A DNA stretch of 64,000 nt, from NCBI RefSeq assembly GCF_001308195.1, contig NZ_JXDF01000014.1, positions 1 to 64,000 of the forward strand. Direction: 5' to 3'. The stretch is from Apilactobacillus kunkeei (GTDB lineage Bacteria > Bacillota > Bacilli > Lactobacillales > Lactobacillaceae). The position numbers and the translations under genes were made by a program. The notes beneath the pieces are model-generated. The model searched no databases. It saw nothing but the letters and a program-made list of their open reading frames with translations, and was not told the DNA's origin. Below are positions 22,049-30,256 of the stretch, piece by piece. Every line of letters begins with the position of its first letter. The stretch's first letter is position 1.

Positions 22049-22432
22049 ATGCAATTTGACTTTAATAGTCCAGAGCCAATTTTTATTCAGGTTGCCACTC
22101 AATTAGAGGATGCGATCTTTACCGGCGCTTTCCAAGAAGGTGCGCAAGTACCATCTACGACAGAAATTTCAAAGCAATTTAAGATTAATCCAGCAACAGT
22201 TCTTAAGGGGATGAACATGTTGGTTAATAATGATTTGTTAGAAAAACGTCGAGGCCGTGGTACTTTTGTGAAGCAAGGGGCTCAAGAGATAATTATTAAA
22301 CGAAGACAGGAACATTTCTACAATGATTACATTTTGAATTTAATCAATGAATCAAAGAAATTGCATCTATCTGAAGACGATATTTTGACACTAGTGAAGA
22401 GAGGGTACGACAATGAGCAAGATCGAAGTTAA
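22049..22432 (+). CDS. GntR-family transcriptional regulator, YtrA type
   Basis: The 127-residue protein has an N-terminal winged helix (about residues 10-75, with PSTTEISKQFKINPATVLKGMNML and the wing KRRGRGTFV) and only a short helical tail. This is the layout of the YtrA subfamily, whose members repress adjacent ABC transporter genes and are often induced by cell-wall-active agents. ATG at 22049 is preferred to GTG at 22040 because AGGCGGTG lies 6 bases before it. It overlaps the ABC gene by 20 bases. Confidence 0.85.
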   Translation: MQFDFNSPEPIFIQVATQLEDAIFTGAFQEGAQVPSTTEISKQFKINPATVLKGMNMLVNNDLLEKRRGRGTFVKQGAQEIIIKRRQEHFYNDYILNLINESKKLHLSEDDILTLVKRGYDNEQDRS

Positions 22433-23279
22433 ACATTTAGCTAAACGTTTCAAGTTTGCAAAGCAACCTCTATTAAATGAAGTTAATTTCAATTTAGAAG
22501 AAAACGAAATTTATGGATTGTTCGGTGAAAACGGAGCAGGGAAATCAACACTAATGAGTATGATTGCTGATTACAATCGTCCATCAGCAGGACAAATCCT
22601 TTTTGATGGACAAGAAGTTCATGAAAATGACGAAGTACTAAGTGAAATTTACTTCATGAACCAGGATGATATGTACACTAGAAAGGATAAGGTTGCTCAA
22701 ATCTTTTCTTTTGTAGAATCAATGTATCAAGATTATGACGTGGAACTACAAGAAAAGCTAGTTAAGGAATTTAAGTTAGATGTTAACCAAAAGCTTAACA
22801 AGTTATCTACCGGTTACCAATCAATCGTTAAAATTATCATCTCACTATGTGTGCCTTGTAAGTTTATTATGTTGGATGAACCCACACTAGGTTTAGATGC
22901 CAGAAACCGCGAAATATTCCAAAGTAACTTGATTGAAACATACAGTGAAAATCCAAGAACATTTGTGATTTCCACTCACATTATCGATGAAATTGATCGT
23001 ATCATCAGTCAAGTGCTATTACTTCAAGACGGAGTAATTAAGATGAACGGAAGCATCGATGAAGTATCATCTAGATCATACAGTGTCTCTGGACCAGCTG
23101 AAGATGTTAACAGTTATATTGATGGCGTTAAGGTCTTGGATGAAGAACAACTGGGTCGTTACAAGACAGTTCACTTTATGGATCAACTTCCTGATAGAGA
23201 AGTTCCAGCATCCGTTGATATTGAAAAAATGAAACTACAAAAACTACTAGTATACATTATGGATAGGGGGGAACTATAG
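22413..23279 (+). CDS. ABC transporter ATP-binding protein (YtrB-like)
   Basis: The 288-residue ATPase has Walker A GENGAGKST, Walker B FIMLDEPTLGLD and the switch His in ISTHIIDEID. The signature motif is degenerate (LSTGYQSIVKI where LSGGQ is usual), as is common in the YtrB/BcrA-like exporter group. Substrate unknown; by analogy with ytrABCDEF it may relate to cell-wall stress. Starts within gntR and overlaps the permease gene by one base. Confidence 0.82.
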   Translation: MSKIEVKHLAKRFKFAKQPLLNEVNFNLEENEIYGLFGENGAGKSTLMSMIADYNRPSAGQILFDGQEVHENDEVLSEIYFMNQDDMYTRKDKVAQIFSFVESMYQDYDVELQEKLVKEFKLDVNQKLNKLSTGYQSIVKIIISLCVPCKFIMLDEPTLGLDARNREIFQSNLIETYSENPRTFVISTHIIDEIDRIISQVLLLQDGVIKMNGSIDEVSSRSYSVSGPAEDVNSYIDGVKVLDEEQLGRYKTVHFMDQLPDREVPASVDIEKMKLQKLLVYIMDRGEL

Positions 23280-24037
23280 TGAAGACAAAGGCACTTGCAA
23301 AGCAATACTGTCATGATTTTATTCCATACATTTGGTATGGATTAGTCGTTTCTGTTGTTTATATCCTATTCGGTCTTTTATCAGTAGATGGTGCACCATC
23401 CGTTGGATATCAATTAAAAGCCAGTTTTTTCATGGCTCCTTATATTATTACGGTTGTCACAATGATTGGCATTAGTTTCAACTACAGACGCTTCAAATTG
23501 GCAATGCAAAGTGGAGTTTCACGCAAGACATTTTGGAAAGCTAAGATGCTTTTTATCGCTAAGGCAGCATTAATCGTAAATGTAATTAACGTGATTATTA
23601 GCTTCATAAACATGAAGCTGGGACCTAGTGAAACTTACTTGTATTACCAGGCCTATGGTAAAGCTTTTAGTAATGTATTTGCGCAATCAATTTCAATGTT
23701 TATTACAGACTATGTGGTATTGCTATTCATATTCGTTGCTATGAACACTTTTGGAACGATGACATCTTTAATGAACAAGATTGGTAAATCAATCTTCTAC
23801 TCCATTGGGGTTGTTTGCTACATGTTCTTTACTAACTTATTAACTCAATATAGCTCACAAAGATTAATCAGCAGATTTTATGCTCACATCAATGGGGATG
23901 CAATTTTTAACTTTATTTTTTCTATTGATGCTAAAGTTCCTAGACCATATCCATTGATTGGATTCATGATCATTCTAGCTATTATTGCAGCATTATTTAA
24001 TTTGTTATTCACCAAATTAGAACAGGTAAAAAGATAA
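23279..24037 (+). CDS. ABC transporter permease partner (substrate unknown)
   Basis: A 252-residue membrane protein with about six hydrophobic segments (near residues 17-35, 50-66, 97-115, 141-165, 176-195 and 222-246). GTG at 23279 overlaps the preceding TAG by one base, so translation is coupled to the ATPase. I see no family signature beyond ABC-2/YtrC-like topology. The GntR-ATPase-permease triad is best read as a self-regulated exporter or immunity-type module. Confidence 0.75.
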   Translation: MKTKALAKQYCHDFIPYIWYGLVVSVVYILFGLLSVDGAPSVGYQLKASFFMAPYIITVVTMIGISFNYRRFKLAMQSGVSRKTFWKAKMLFIAKAALIVNVINVIISFINMKLGPSETYLYYQAYGKAFSNVFAQSISMFITDYVVLLFIFVAMNTFGTMTSLMNKIGKSIFYSIGVVCYMFFTNLLTQYSSQRLISRFYAHINGDAIFNFIFSIDAKVPRPYPLIGFMIILAIIAALFNLLFTKLEQVKR

Positions 24038-24064
24038 AAAAGAATTCTTTAATCTATAAAACCA

Positions 24065-24073
24065 TGTTATAAT
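24065..24073 (+). promoter_or_regulatory. Extended -10 promoter of ddl
   Basis: TGTTATAAT at 24065-24073, 36 bases before the ddl start. The -35 position holds only TTCTTT. Confidence 0.6.
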
Positions 24074-24108
24074 GTAGTTTCAAAGAATTATTGATAGGAC
24101 GGTATAAA

Positions 24109-25209
24109 ATGATGAAAAAGACTCATTTAGCATTACTTTTCGGTGGAGATTCATCAGAACATGATGTTTCAAAACGTTCAGCTCATAACATTTATGATGC
24201 GATGGATAAAGATAAGTACGATATTAGCTTATTCTTAATTACTAAGACAGGAATTATCTTAGATAATGAATCATCACACCGTGTGTTTGATGGTGAACCT
24301 GAAGATGCTGTGGTTGAAGAAGCTGTTAAGAACTTAGACTTCTCAGATCCATTGGCCCCAATTAAAAACTTATCAAAGACTAAGGATATTGACGTATTCT
24401 TCCCAATCGTTCACGGTAACTTGGGTGAAGATGGTACTATCCAAGGTCTTCTAAGATTACTACATAAGCCATACGTTGGTAGTGGTATTTTGGAATCAGC
24501 AATGGGCTTTGATAAAGACATTACTAAGAAGATGTTAAACTTATCAGGAGTTAGAAACACTAACTACCACTTGATTACTCCTGACAACAAAGACCAATTC
24601 ACTTACGCTAAACTACAAGCTGAATTCGGTGACGTAATCTTCTTGAAGCCAGCTAACCAAGGTTCATCAGTTGGTATTCACAAGGTAACAAACGAACAAG
24701 AATTTGAAGACGGCCTAAAGGATGCATTCAGATATGACTACAAGATCTTAGCTGAACAAGCAATCAACGGTCCAGAAGAACTAGAAATCTCAATCTTAGG
24801 TAACGAAAAACCAATTGCTTCTCAAGTTGGTGCAATTCGTGTTCCTAAGGAAGACAAGTTCTACACTTACGACAACAAGTTCGTTGATGCTAGCCAAGTT
24901 AAGTTTGATATTCCAGTTGATATTCCAGAATCACTATCAGACGAAATCACTGACTTAGCATTACGCGGATACAAAGCATTAGGTCTAAAGGGACTAGCTC
25001 GTATTGACTTCTTAGTATCTAAGGAAGGTGTTCCTTACCTAGGAGAAGTTAACACATTACCTGGTTTCACAAACATTAGTCTATACCCACAACTATGGGA
25101 AGCTTCAGGTATCAGTTACACTGAACTAATCGATAGATTAATCGACCTAGCTTACAAAGAATTTGATCGTCGAAACAACATCATTCACGATTTCAAACCA
25201 TTATCATAA
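24109..25209 (+). CDS. ddl: D-alanine--D-alanine (probably D-lactate) ligase
   Basis: ATP-grasp enzyme that makes the terminal dipeptide or depsipeptide of the peptidoglycan precursor. The 366-residue protein has LFGGDSSEHDVS at the N terminus, the ATP loop FLKPANQGSSVGI and the metal-binding end GEVNTLPGFT. The gate residue in the YDNKFVDASQ segment is Phe258; Tyr here gives D-Ala-D-Ala, Phe gives D-Ala-D-Lac ligases in Leuconostoc and many lactobacilli. ATG at 24109 (or 24112) is favoured by AGGACGG upstream; TTG at 24091 overlaps that site. Confidence 0.93.
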   Translation: MMKKTHLALLFGGDSSEHDVSKRSAHNIYDAMDKDKYDISLFLITKTGIILDNESSHRVFDGEPEDAVVEEAVKNLDFSDPLAPIKNLSKTKDIDVFFPIVHGNLGEDGTIQGLLRLLHKPYVGSGILESAMGFDKDITKKMLNLSGVRNTNYHLITPDNKDQFTYAKLQAEFGDVIFLKPANQGSSVGIHKVTNEQEFEDGLKDAFRYDYKILAEQAINGPEELEISILGNEKPIASQVGAIRVPKEDKFYTYDNKFVDASQVKFDIPVDIPESLSDEITDLALRGYKALGLKGLARIDFLVSKEGVPYLGEVNTLPGFTNISLYPQLWEASGISYTELIDRLIDLAYKEFDRRNNIIHDFKPLS

Positions 25210-25216
25210 TAATAAA

Positions 25217-25249
25217 AAAGAGGTAATCATTTGGATTATCTCTTTTTTT
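25217..25249 (+). terminator. Terminator after ddl
   Basis: AAAGAGGTAATC (25217-25228) pairs with GATTATCTCTTT (25234-25245) with one G-U, then TTTT. Confidence 0.88.
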
Positions 25250-25278
25250 GTTAGAAAATTGTTTAAGAAAGTATTAAA

Positions 25279-25307
25279 TTGACCGAAAAAATTTGTGTTT
25301 TTATACG
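25279..25307 (+). promoter_or_regulatory. Promoter of tag
   Basis: TTGACC (25279-25284), 17 bases, TATACG (25302-25307); 41 bases before the tag ATG. Confidence 0.55.
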
Positions 25308-25347
25308 TATGTAATAGAGTAAAAATCACCGAAAGGAATTATGAAAT

Positions 25348-25899
25348 ATGAAAAGATGTGTATGGGCTAGCGATAGCGCAGAAATGTTAGTTTATCACGA
25401 TAAGGAATGGGGAGTTCCAAAGAAAAAAGTATCTGAATTATTTGAATGTTTAACACTAGAAATTTTTCAATCTGGTTTATCATGGTCGACTGTCTTGCGT
25501 AAGAGGGATGCGTTTAGAAATGATTTCTCTGATTTTGACGTTGAAAAAATTAGCCAGTTTAAAGATGAAGACATTGAAAGATTGATGAACGATGAGGCGA
25601 TTATTCGAAATCGTGCCAAGATAATTGCCACAATTCAAAATGCCAAAGCTTGTATGAATAATGATTTAGTTCAATTAACATGGAAACCATTTGATTTTAC
25701 ACAAATGGATGGACTAAATGATAACAATAAGGATGACATTAAAGAGTTCATCAAACCTTACGTTAAACGATTTAAAAATTACGGATTTAAACGTGTCGGA
25801 CCAACAACACTATATTCATATTTTCAATCAGTAGGGGTGATTAATGATCATGAAATAGATTGTTTCAGACATAAGGAAATAAATGATAATTTTATATAA
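25348..25899 (+). CDS. tag: DNA-3-methyladenine glycosylase I
   Basis: Excises 3-methyladenine from alkylated DNA in base excision repair. The 183-residue protein has the zinc ligands Cys4, His17, His168 and Cys172 in the expected places and the Tag motifs RCVWASDS, YHDKEWG and LTLEIFQSGLSWSTVLRKR. GAAAGGAATT precedes the ATG. The next gene starts 23 bases after its stop, so they are likely cotranscribed. Confidence 0.94.
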   Translation: MKRCVWASDSAEMLVYHDKEWGVPKKKVSELFECLTLEIFQSGLSWSTVLRKRDAFRNDFSDFDVEKISQFKDEDIERLMNDEAIIRNRAKIIATIQNAKACMNNDLVQLTWKPFDFTQMDGLNDNNKDDIKEFIKPYVKRFKNYGFKRVGPTTLYSYFQSVGVINDHEIDCFRHKEINDNFI

Positions 25900-25922
25900 T
25901 GATTCAAAGAAAGGATTTTAGA

Positions 25923-26741
25923 ATGAATATTAACGGCACTTTGATCAAGAAGCGACGTAAAAGTTTAAACATAACTCAATGTCAATTAGCGAAGCAAGTT
26001 GCTTGTACGCAACCTGTGATTTGTCAGATTGAAAACGGTAGCTATGATCACCAAATTAGTTTATATGTAATCAAAAACATTTGTAAGATATTGTTGCTAG
26101 ATATTGATAAGGTGATTGAAAACGAGAAGAAAGTAGCCAGTTACGAAATTAATAGCATTCCATTTTGTGCAGCACTATGTATTCCAGAAGAGATACAGGA
26201 AAAGCTAGATAAGTATGAAGATGACTTAGAAGATAAAGAAGACATCAAGTACTTCCAAATCATACATGCAGCAGTTCAGCTTAGTAAGCAAGATTACAGT
26301 GCGTCGGTTGATGAGCTCCAAAGGCTGAACTACGACTTCTACGACAAAAATGAGATTAGCATGCAAAAGATGGTGATTATGGGGATGCTTGCGATTGACT
26401 ACTTTGCGATGAATAAATTCTCCATTGCTTATCAATATGTGGTCGAGACAATTGAATTAACCAAACAAATGAGTAGATTAGATATTGAGGATATGCAGTT
26501 CTTGATTTTATACCGTGAACTAGATGCAATTTGTACAACACTGGACTTAAAGAGTGATTCTAGTTATTTAAAGGAGATATCATGCCGTGCCTTTTACCGA
26601 AGTATTGTCGGTATTGAAAGTAAGGGGATTGATATCAAATTTGATAAGCTAGAACAACCCAACGGTGTTTTTGAATACTGGAAACAGTTTTTAAGTGAAA
26701 ATAATCCATTGTCGGTCAATGACGATTGGACGGTGGAATAA
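25923..26741 (+). CDS. XRE-family regulator with C-terminal helical repeat domain
   Basis: The 272-residue protein starts with an XRE helix-turn-helix (residues 5-62: IKKRRKSLNITQCQLAKQ, then TQPVICQIENG). The rest is predicted helical, as in the TPR-like sensor domains of Rgg/PlcR-type regulators, but I cannot place it in a named family. Cysteines are unusually frequent (ten), four of them near the HTH. ATG at 25923 has AAAGGA 8 bases upstream; the in-frame ATG at 25899 has none. Coexpression with tag suggests control of a stress response, but the target is unknown. Confidence 0.7.
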   Translation: MNINGTLIKKRRKSLNITQCQLAKQVACTQPVICQIENGSYDHQISLYVIKNICKILLLDIDKVIENEKKVASYEINSIPFCAALCIPEEIQEKLDKYEDDLEDKEDIKYFQIIHAAVQLSKQDYSASVDELQRLNYDFYDKNEISMQKMVIMGMLAIDYFAMNKFSIAYQYVVETIELTKQMSRLDIEDMQFLILYRELDAICTTLDLKSDSSYLKEISCRAFYRSIVGIESKGIDIKFDKLEQPNGVFEYWKQFLSENNPLSVNDDWTVE

Positions 26742-26748
26742 AAGAAGA

Positions 26749-26774
26749 CCTGGATATTAATCCAGGCCTTTTTT
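26749..26774. terminator. Bidirectional terminator between the XRE gene and uspA
   Basis: CCTGGA (26749-26754) and TCCAGG (26761-26766) form the core stem. CTTTTTTG follows on the plus strand and TCTTCTTTTATT on the minus strand, so it can serve both converging genes. Confidence 0.75.
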
Positions 26775-26776
26775 GT

Positions 26777-27238
26777 TTATTTTTGTACTTTATTGTCTAA
26801 GTCAGATTTTACGATTAAGACATCACATTCTGCTACACGAGTTACATATGAAGCAACTGAACCGATTAATAAACGTTCAGCAGCACTTTGTCCGTTGGCA
26901 CCGATGATGATTAAATCAGTATCGAAACGATCAACTAAATCTCTTGAGATAATTGACTTAGGAGCACCATATTCAATTGTGTAATCAACATTCTTAATTC
27001 CAGCATCTTGGGCTTTCTTTAAGTATTTTTCTAGTGAGCTTTTAACACGGCTAGTAACGTCATCTAACATTGATGAGTCGAAATTAGCTAGGTTAGTGAA
27101 TGATCGCGTATCGATTACGTGCACGATGTGTAGGTCAGCATCATTGTGCTTGGCAACTTCAATTGACTTGTTGAATGCTAACTTTGAGTTTTTTGAACCA
27201 TCGATTGGAATCATAATTTGACTGTAATCTTGTAACAT
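26777..27238 (-). CDS. Universal stress protein UspA family
   Basis: A 153-residue single Usp domain beginning with IMIPIDGSKNSKLAF and carrying the ATP-binding pattern G-x2-G-x9-G-(S/T) in GANGQSAAERLLIGSVAS, so it is the ATP-binding type. The target is unknown. GAGGTGAAAGA precedes the ATG on the minus strand. Last gene of the run after rarA and a small membrane protein (20-base gap). Confidence 0.92.
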   Translation of the reverse strand: MLQDYSQIMIPIDGSKNSKLAFNKSIEVAKHNDADLHIVHVIDTRSFTNLANFDSSMLDDVTSRVKSSLEKYLKKAQDAGIKNVDYTIEYGAPKSIISRDLVDRFDTDLIIIGANGQSAAERLLIGSVASYVTRVAECDVLIVKSDLDNKVQK

Positions 27239-27258
27239 ATTCTTTCACCTCAAACTAT

Positions 27259-27543
27259 TTACTTGGTAAGGAAGGTAAGTAACATTAACTCCATCACCAA
27301 TAACATTATACAACTTATTACCATGATAGTTGTAACGAAAAAGATATTTGGAATAAAAATTGCGATTGCTGAAAAGACAGCTAAAACGCAAAAGACAATC
27401 CCAAAGAACTTAACGATTTTACCCAATGCTTGATTGTTTTCAGGATGTAGCATCATGAAGGGCTTATCTGTATGGGTTAAAAGGAAACGACCAATTGTGA
27501 ATAATACAACTGTCGCTAATAATACTAGAATTCTAATTAACAT
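27259..27543 (-). CDS. Small membrane protein of unknown function
   Basis: A 94-residue protein with three hydrophobic segments (about residues 3-20, 43-67 and 70-91) and a short polar loop (THTDKPFMMLHPENNQALGK). I do not recognise the family. It lies 9 bases after rarA and 20 before uspA, all on the minus strand, so it is translated from the same transcript. The length and good context support a real gene. Confidence 0.75.
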   Translation of the reverse strand: MLIRILVLLATVVLFTIGRFLLTHTDKPFMMLHPENNQALGKIVKFFGIVFCVLAVFSAIAIFIPNIFFVTTIMVISCIMLLVMELMLLTFLTK

Positions 27544-27552
27544 TGCAGACTC

Positions 27553-28827
27553 CTATTTATCACGTTGTGCGTGAAGTAGTTTTTCGTATTGTTGTTTAAA
27601 CGTACTTTCAATCTTACCATTTGTTTTTGGTTCATAGTAAGTATCGTTTTTAATCTTAGTAGGTAAGTACTGTTGTTTAACCCAATCATTTGGATAGTCA
27701 TGGGCATATTTGTAATTAACACCATGGCCTAACTTCTTAGCACCTGAGTAGTGACTATCCTTTAGGTGATCAGGGATGTCACCGTAGTTACCAGTGCGAA
27801 TCTTAGCAATCGCTGCATCAATCGCACGCATTGCGGTGTTTGATTTTGGTGATAGGCATAATTCGATGATGGCGTTGGCTAGGGGAATTCTTGCTTCGGG
27901 GAAACCAACCTTGTTGGCAGCTTCGATGGCAGAAACCGTTCTAGCACAAGCGGCTGGATTAGCTAATCCCACATCTTCATATGCGATAACCATCAAACGA
28001 CGACTAATTGAATTTAAGTCACCGGATTCAATCAAACGACCAGCATAGTGAAGGGCGGCATTAACATCTGATCCACGAATTGATTTTTGAAAAGCGGAAA
28101 CAACGTCATAGTGAGCATCACCATTTTTATCCTGTGTTAAAGCTTTTCTTTGTAGACATGATTCCACGTCTTCTAACGAGATATGAATGATACTGTCGTC
28201 ATCAGGGGAAGTGGATTTAGCTGCAAGTTCTAGTGCATTTAATGCACTTCTTAGGTCACCATTGGTGCTGGTTGATAGGAAGTGTAATGCATTTTCGGCT
28301 AAATCGATGTTCATATTACCCAATCCGTTGTCTTTATCGGTTAAAGCACGTTTGACGGCTGATTTAATATCATCTTCATTAAGAGGGTGCACCTCAAAGA
28401 TTTGGGTTCTACTTCTAATGGCGGGATTGATATTAATATATGGGTTTTCGGTAGTAGCACCGATTAGGATAATATTACCGCTTTCAAGTAGTGGTAATAA
28501 GAAGTCTTGTTTGGTCTTATCTAAACGGTGAATTTCATCTAGTAATAAGACTACCGTTCCAGACATCTTGGCTTCTTCAGCGACAATCTGTAGGTCTTTC
28601 TTCGTATCGGTTGCTGCATTTAATTGACGAAATGCATACTTAGTTGAACCAGCAATCGCACTGGCGATACTGGTTTTTCCTGTTCCAGGAGGTCCATATA
28701 GAATCATTGATGATAAAATTTTTGCTTTTACCATTCGATCGATGATTTTACCAGGACCGACTAAGTCTTGTTGTCCGACAACGTCCTCGATTTTCTTTGG
28801 ACGCATACGGTATGCTAATGGATGCAA
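27553..28827 (-). CDS. rarA: Replication-associated recombination protein A (RarA/MgsA)
   Basis: AAA+ ATPase that acts at stalled replication forks with single-stranded-DNA-binding protein. The 424-residue protein has Walker A GPPGTGKT at residues 45-52, Walker B LLLDEIHRLDKTKQD, sensor 1 GATTEN and the C-terminal MgsA domain (RLMVIAYEDVGLANP; DDSHYSGAKKLGHG-type segment). Its start is 13 bases after yueI on the same strand. Confidence 0.94.
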   Translation of the reverse strand: MHPLAYRMRPKKIEDVVGQQDLVGPGKIIDRMVKAKILSSMILYGPPGTGKTSIASAIAGSTKYAFRQLNAATDTKKDLQIVAEEAKMSGTVVLLLDEIHRLDKTKQDFLLPLLESGNIILIGATTENPYININPAIRSRTQIFEVHPLNEDDIKSAVKRALTDKDNGLGNMNIDLAENALHFLSTSTNGDLRSALNALELAAKSTSPDDDSIIHISLEDVESCLQRKALTQDKNGDAHYDVVSAFQKSIRGSDVNAALHYAGRLIESGDLNSISRRLMVIAYEDVGLANPAACARTVSAIEAANKVGFPEARIPLANAIIELCLSPKSNTAMRAIDAAIAKIRTGNYGDIPDHLKDSHYSGAKKLGHGVNYKYAHDYPNDWVKQQYLPTKIKNDTYYEPKTNGKIESTFKQQYEKLLHAQRDK

Positions 28828-28840
28828 TTTATCATCACCT

Positions 28841-29320
28841 TTATTTGAATATATTTTTTAACTTACCAAAAAATGATTGATTGGTTTGGTTGTCATCAGA
28901 ATTATTTGATGAATCTGTGGTTGTATCTTGTTGATTGTACTTTTCTTCGAAATCAACAGGGTTAACGTTAATTGATTGACTGTTAGCGTAGACTACACCG
29001 TAATTATCGGGTGCGGTACGGTAGAATGAGTCAGTCTTAATAACGAACTTGATGTTATTTTGTGATGCTAGTCTGATAAAAGGGGAGACAACATCATGAT
29101 CCAAGTTACCATTAATGATTAGTTGGTAGCTGTTATTATTATCAAATTCCTTTTGAAGGGCATTGACAGCGTTTGGATTTGATAGATCCTTGATTTGGAT
29201 TGCTATAGAAACTCGTTCTCTAAAAGTACCTAGGTATCTACGTTGTTCATCCGGGTTAACCTTTGGAGTTCCACCCATGGATGATTGTTCTAAACGACTG
29301 CTTACATCATCTTCACTCAT
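28841..29320 (-). CDS. yueI: YueI family protein (DUF1694)
   Basis: The 159-residue protein begins with the family pattern GGTPKVNPDEQRRYLGTFRER, then an alpha/beta domain, and ends with a low-complexity Asp/Asn/Ser/Thr linker and a basic tail (FFGKLKNIFK) that could form an amphipathic helix. Similar to B. subtilis YueI in length and opening; function unknown. GGAGCAATTAAT precedes the ATG. Probably the first gene of yueI-rarA-(membrane protein)-uspA. Confidence 0.82.
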   Translation of the reverse strand: MSEDDVSSRLEQSSMGGTPKVNPDEQRRYLGTFRERVSIAIQIKDLSNPNAVNALQKEFDNNNSYQLIINGNLDHDVVSPFIRLASQNNIKFVIKTDSFYRTAPDNYGVVYANSQSINVNPVDFEEKYNQQDTTTDSSNNSDDNQTNQSFFGKLKNIFK

Positions 29321-29382
29321 ATTAATTGCTCCTTTTCATTTATGTCTTAGTACTATTTTATCATTAATTAAAAGAGGGTAGA

Positions 29383-29416
29383 AAAAAAGCGTTTTGCAAA
29401 TGCAAAGCGCTTTTTT
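29383..29416 (-). terminator. Terminator of rpsD
   Basis: A 16-base stem (29383-29398 with 29401-29416, one G-U) lies just downstream of rpsD on the minus strand, with T-rich flanks contributed by the arms. Confidence 0.8.
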
Positions 29417-29439
29417 GGAGCAACAAGTATAACCAGAAA

Positions 29440-30048
29440 TTATAGCTTGTTGTAGTATTCAACGATTAGTGATGCATCAATATCAGCATTCATTTCGTCA
29501 CGTTGAGGTAATCTAGTTAGAGAACCTTCTAGTTTGTCAGCATCGAATGAAACGTATTGTGGACGACCAACAACAGCTTCAACGGCTTCCTTGATGATTT
29601 GTAGGTCTTTTGATTTTTCACGAACTGAAATAACTTGACCAACTTTTACTTCGTATGAAGGAATGTCAACACGTTTGCCATCAACAGTGATGTGACCGTG
29701 GTTAACTAATTGACGAGCTTGACGACGAGTAGTTGCTAAACCTAAACGGTAAACAACGTTGTCTAGTCTACGTTCTAGTAATACCATGAAGTTATCACCG
29801 TGACGACCTTCTCTAATCTTACCCGCACGAACGAATAGTTTTGAGAATTGACGTTCAGTTAAACCGTACATGAAACGTAGCTTTTGCTTTTCCTTCAATT
29901 GAGTACCGTATTCTGATAGCTTACCGCGACGACCTTGACCGTGGTCACCTGGTGCGTATGGGCGACGAGCTAATTCTTTACCAGTACCTGAAAGTGAAAT
30001 ACCAAGACGACGAGAAATTCTCCAACTTGGACCTGTATATCTAGACAT
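29440..30048 (-). CDS. rpsD: 30S ribosomal protein S4
   Basis: Primary 16S rRNA binding protein that nucleates 30S assembly. The 202-residue protein has the N-terminal [14 protein letters not shown] region without the zinc cysteines seen in some S4 proteins, and the S4 RNA-binding domain ([32 protein letters not shown]). The frame opens at 30063, but ATG at 30048 (MSRYTGPSW) is the family start and has TTGGAGGATATTTTT before it. Carries a long leader, probably autoregulatory. Confidence 0.96.
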   Translation of the reverse strand: MSRYTGPSWRISRRLGISLSGTGKELARRPYAPGDHGQGRRGKLSEYGTQLKEKQKLRFMYGLTERQFSKLFVRAGKIREGRHGDNFMVLLERRLDNVVYRLGLATTRRQARQLVNHGHITVDGKRVDIPSYEVKVGQVISVREKSKDLQIIKEAVEAVVGRPQYVSFDADKLEGSLTRLPQRDEMNADIDASLIVEYYNKL

Positions 30049-30221
30049 AAAAATATCCTCCAATAAAAATTATTATTTGGAGTAAAATAATCACTGTACA
30101 CTTAGTATTCGTGCATATTGCTCTGCAATGTTCACCCCAGCAGCCGTGGGGGTACTAATTGAACCATTAAGGCATCAATATGTTGACGAGCTTACCGTGT
30201 ACTGCTGCATTATTTTACACA
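30049..30221 (-). promoter_or_regulatory. Structured rpsD leader, candidate S4 autoregulatory element
   Basis: Transcription from the promoter at 30228-30256 would give about 170 untranslated bases. On the minus strand they include GCAGCAGTACAC near the start, and later CACGGCTGCTGGGG and GTGTACAG, which can pair with it (AGCAG with CTGCT; GTACAC with GTGTAC). B. subtilis rpsD has an S4-binding leader of similar size, so translational or transcriptional autoregulation is likely but not shown. Confidence 0.55.
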
Positions 30222-30227
30222 AAAGTT

Positions 30228-30256
30228 ATTGTATGATTATTACCACTAATTGTCAA
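30228..30256 (-). promoter_or_regulatory. Promoter of rpsD
   Basis: On the minus strand: TTGACA (30256-30251), 17 bases, TACAAT (30233-30228). The -35 overlaps the 3' end of the upstream msrC-like gene. Confidence 0.85.

Noticed and set aside
22413-24037. A bacteriocin immunity or lantibiotic transporter reading of the ABC pair
   Set aside because: There is no adjacent precursor peptide, modification enzyme or two-component system; only the YtrA-like regulator is present, so a specific immunity role is unsupported.
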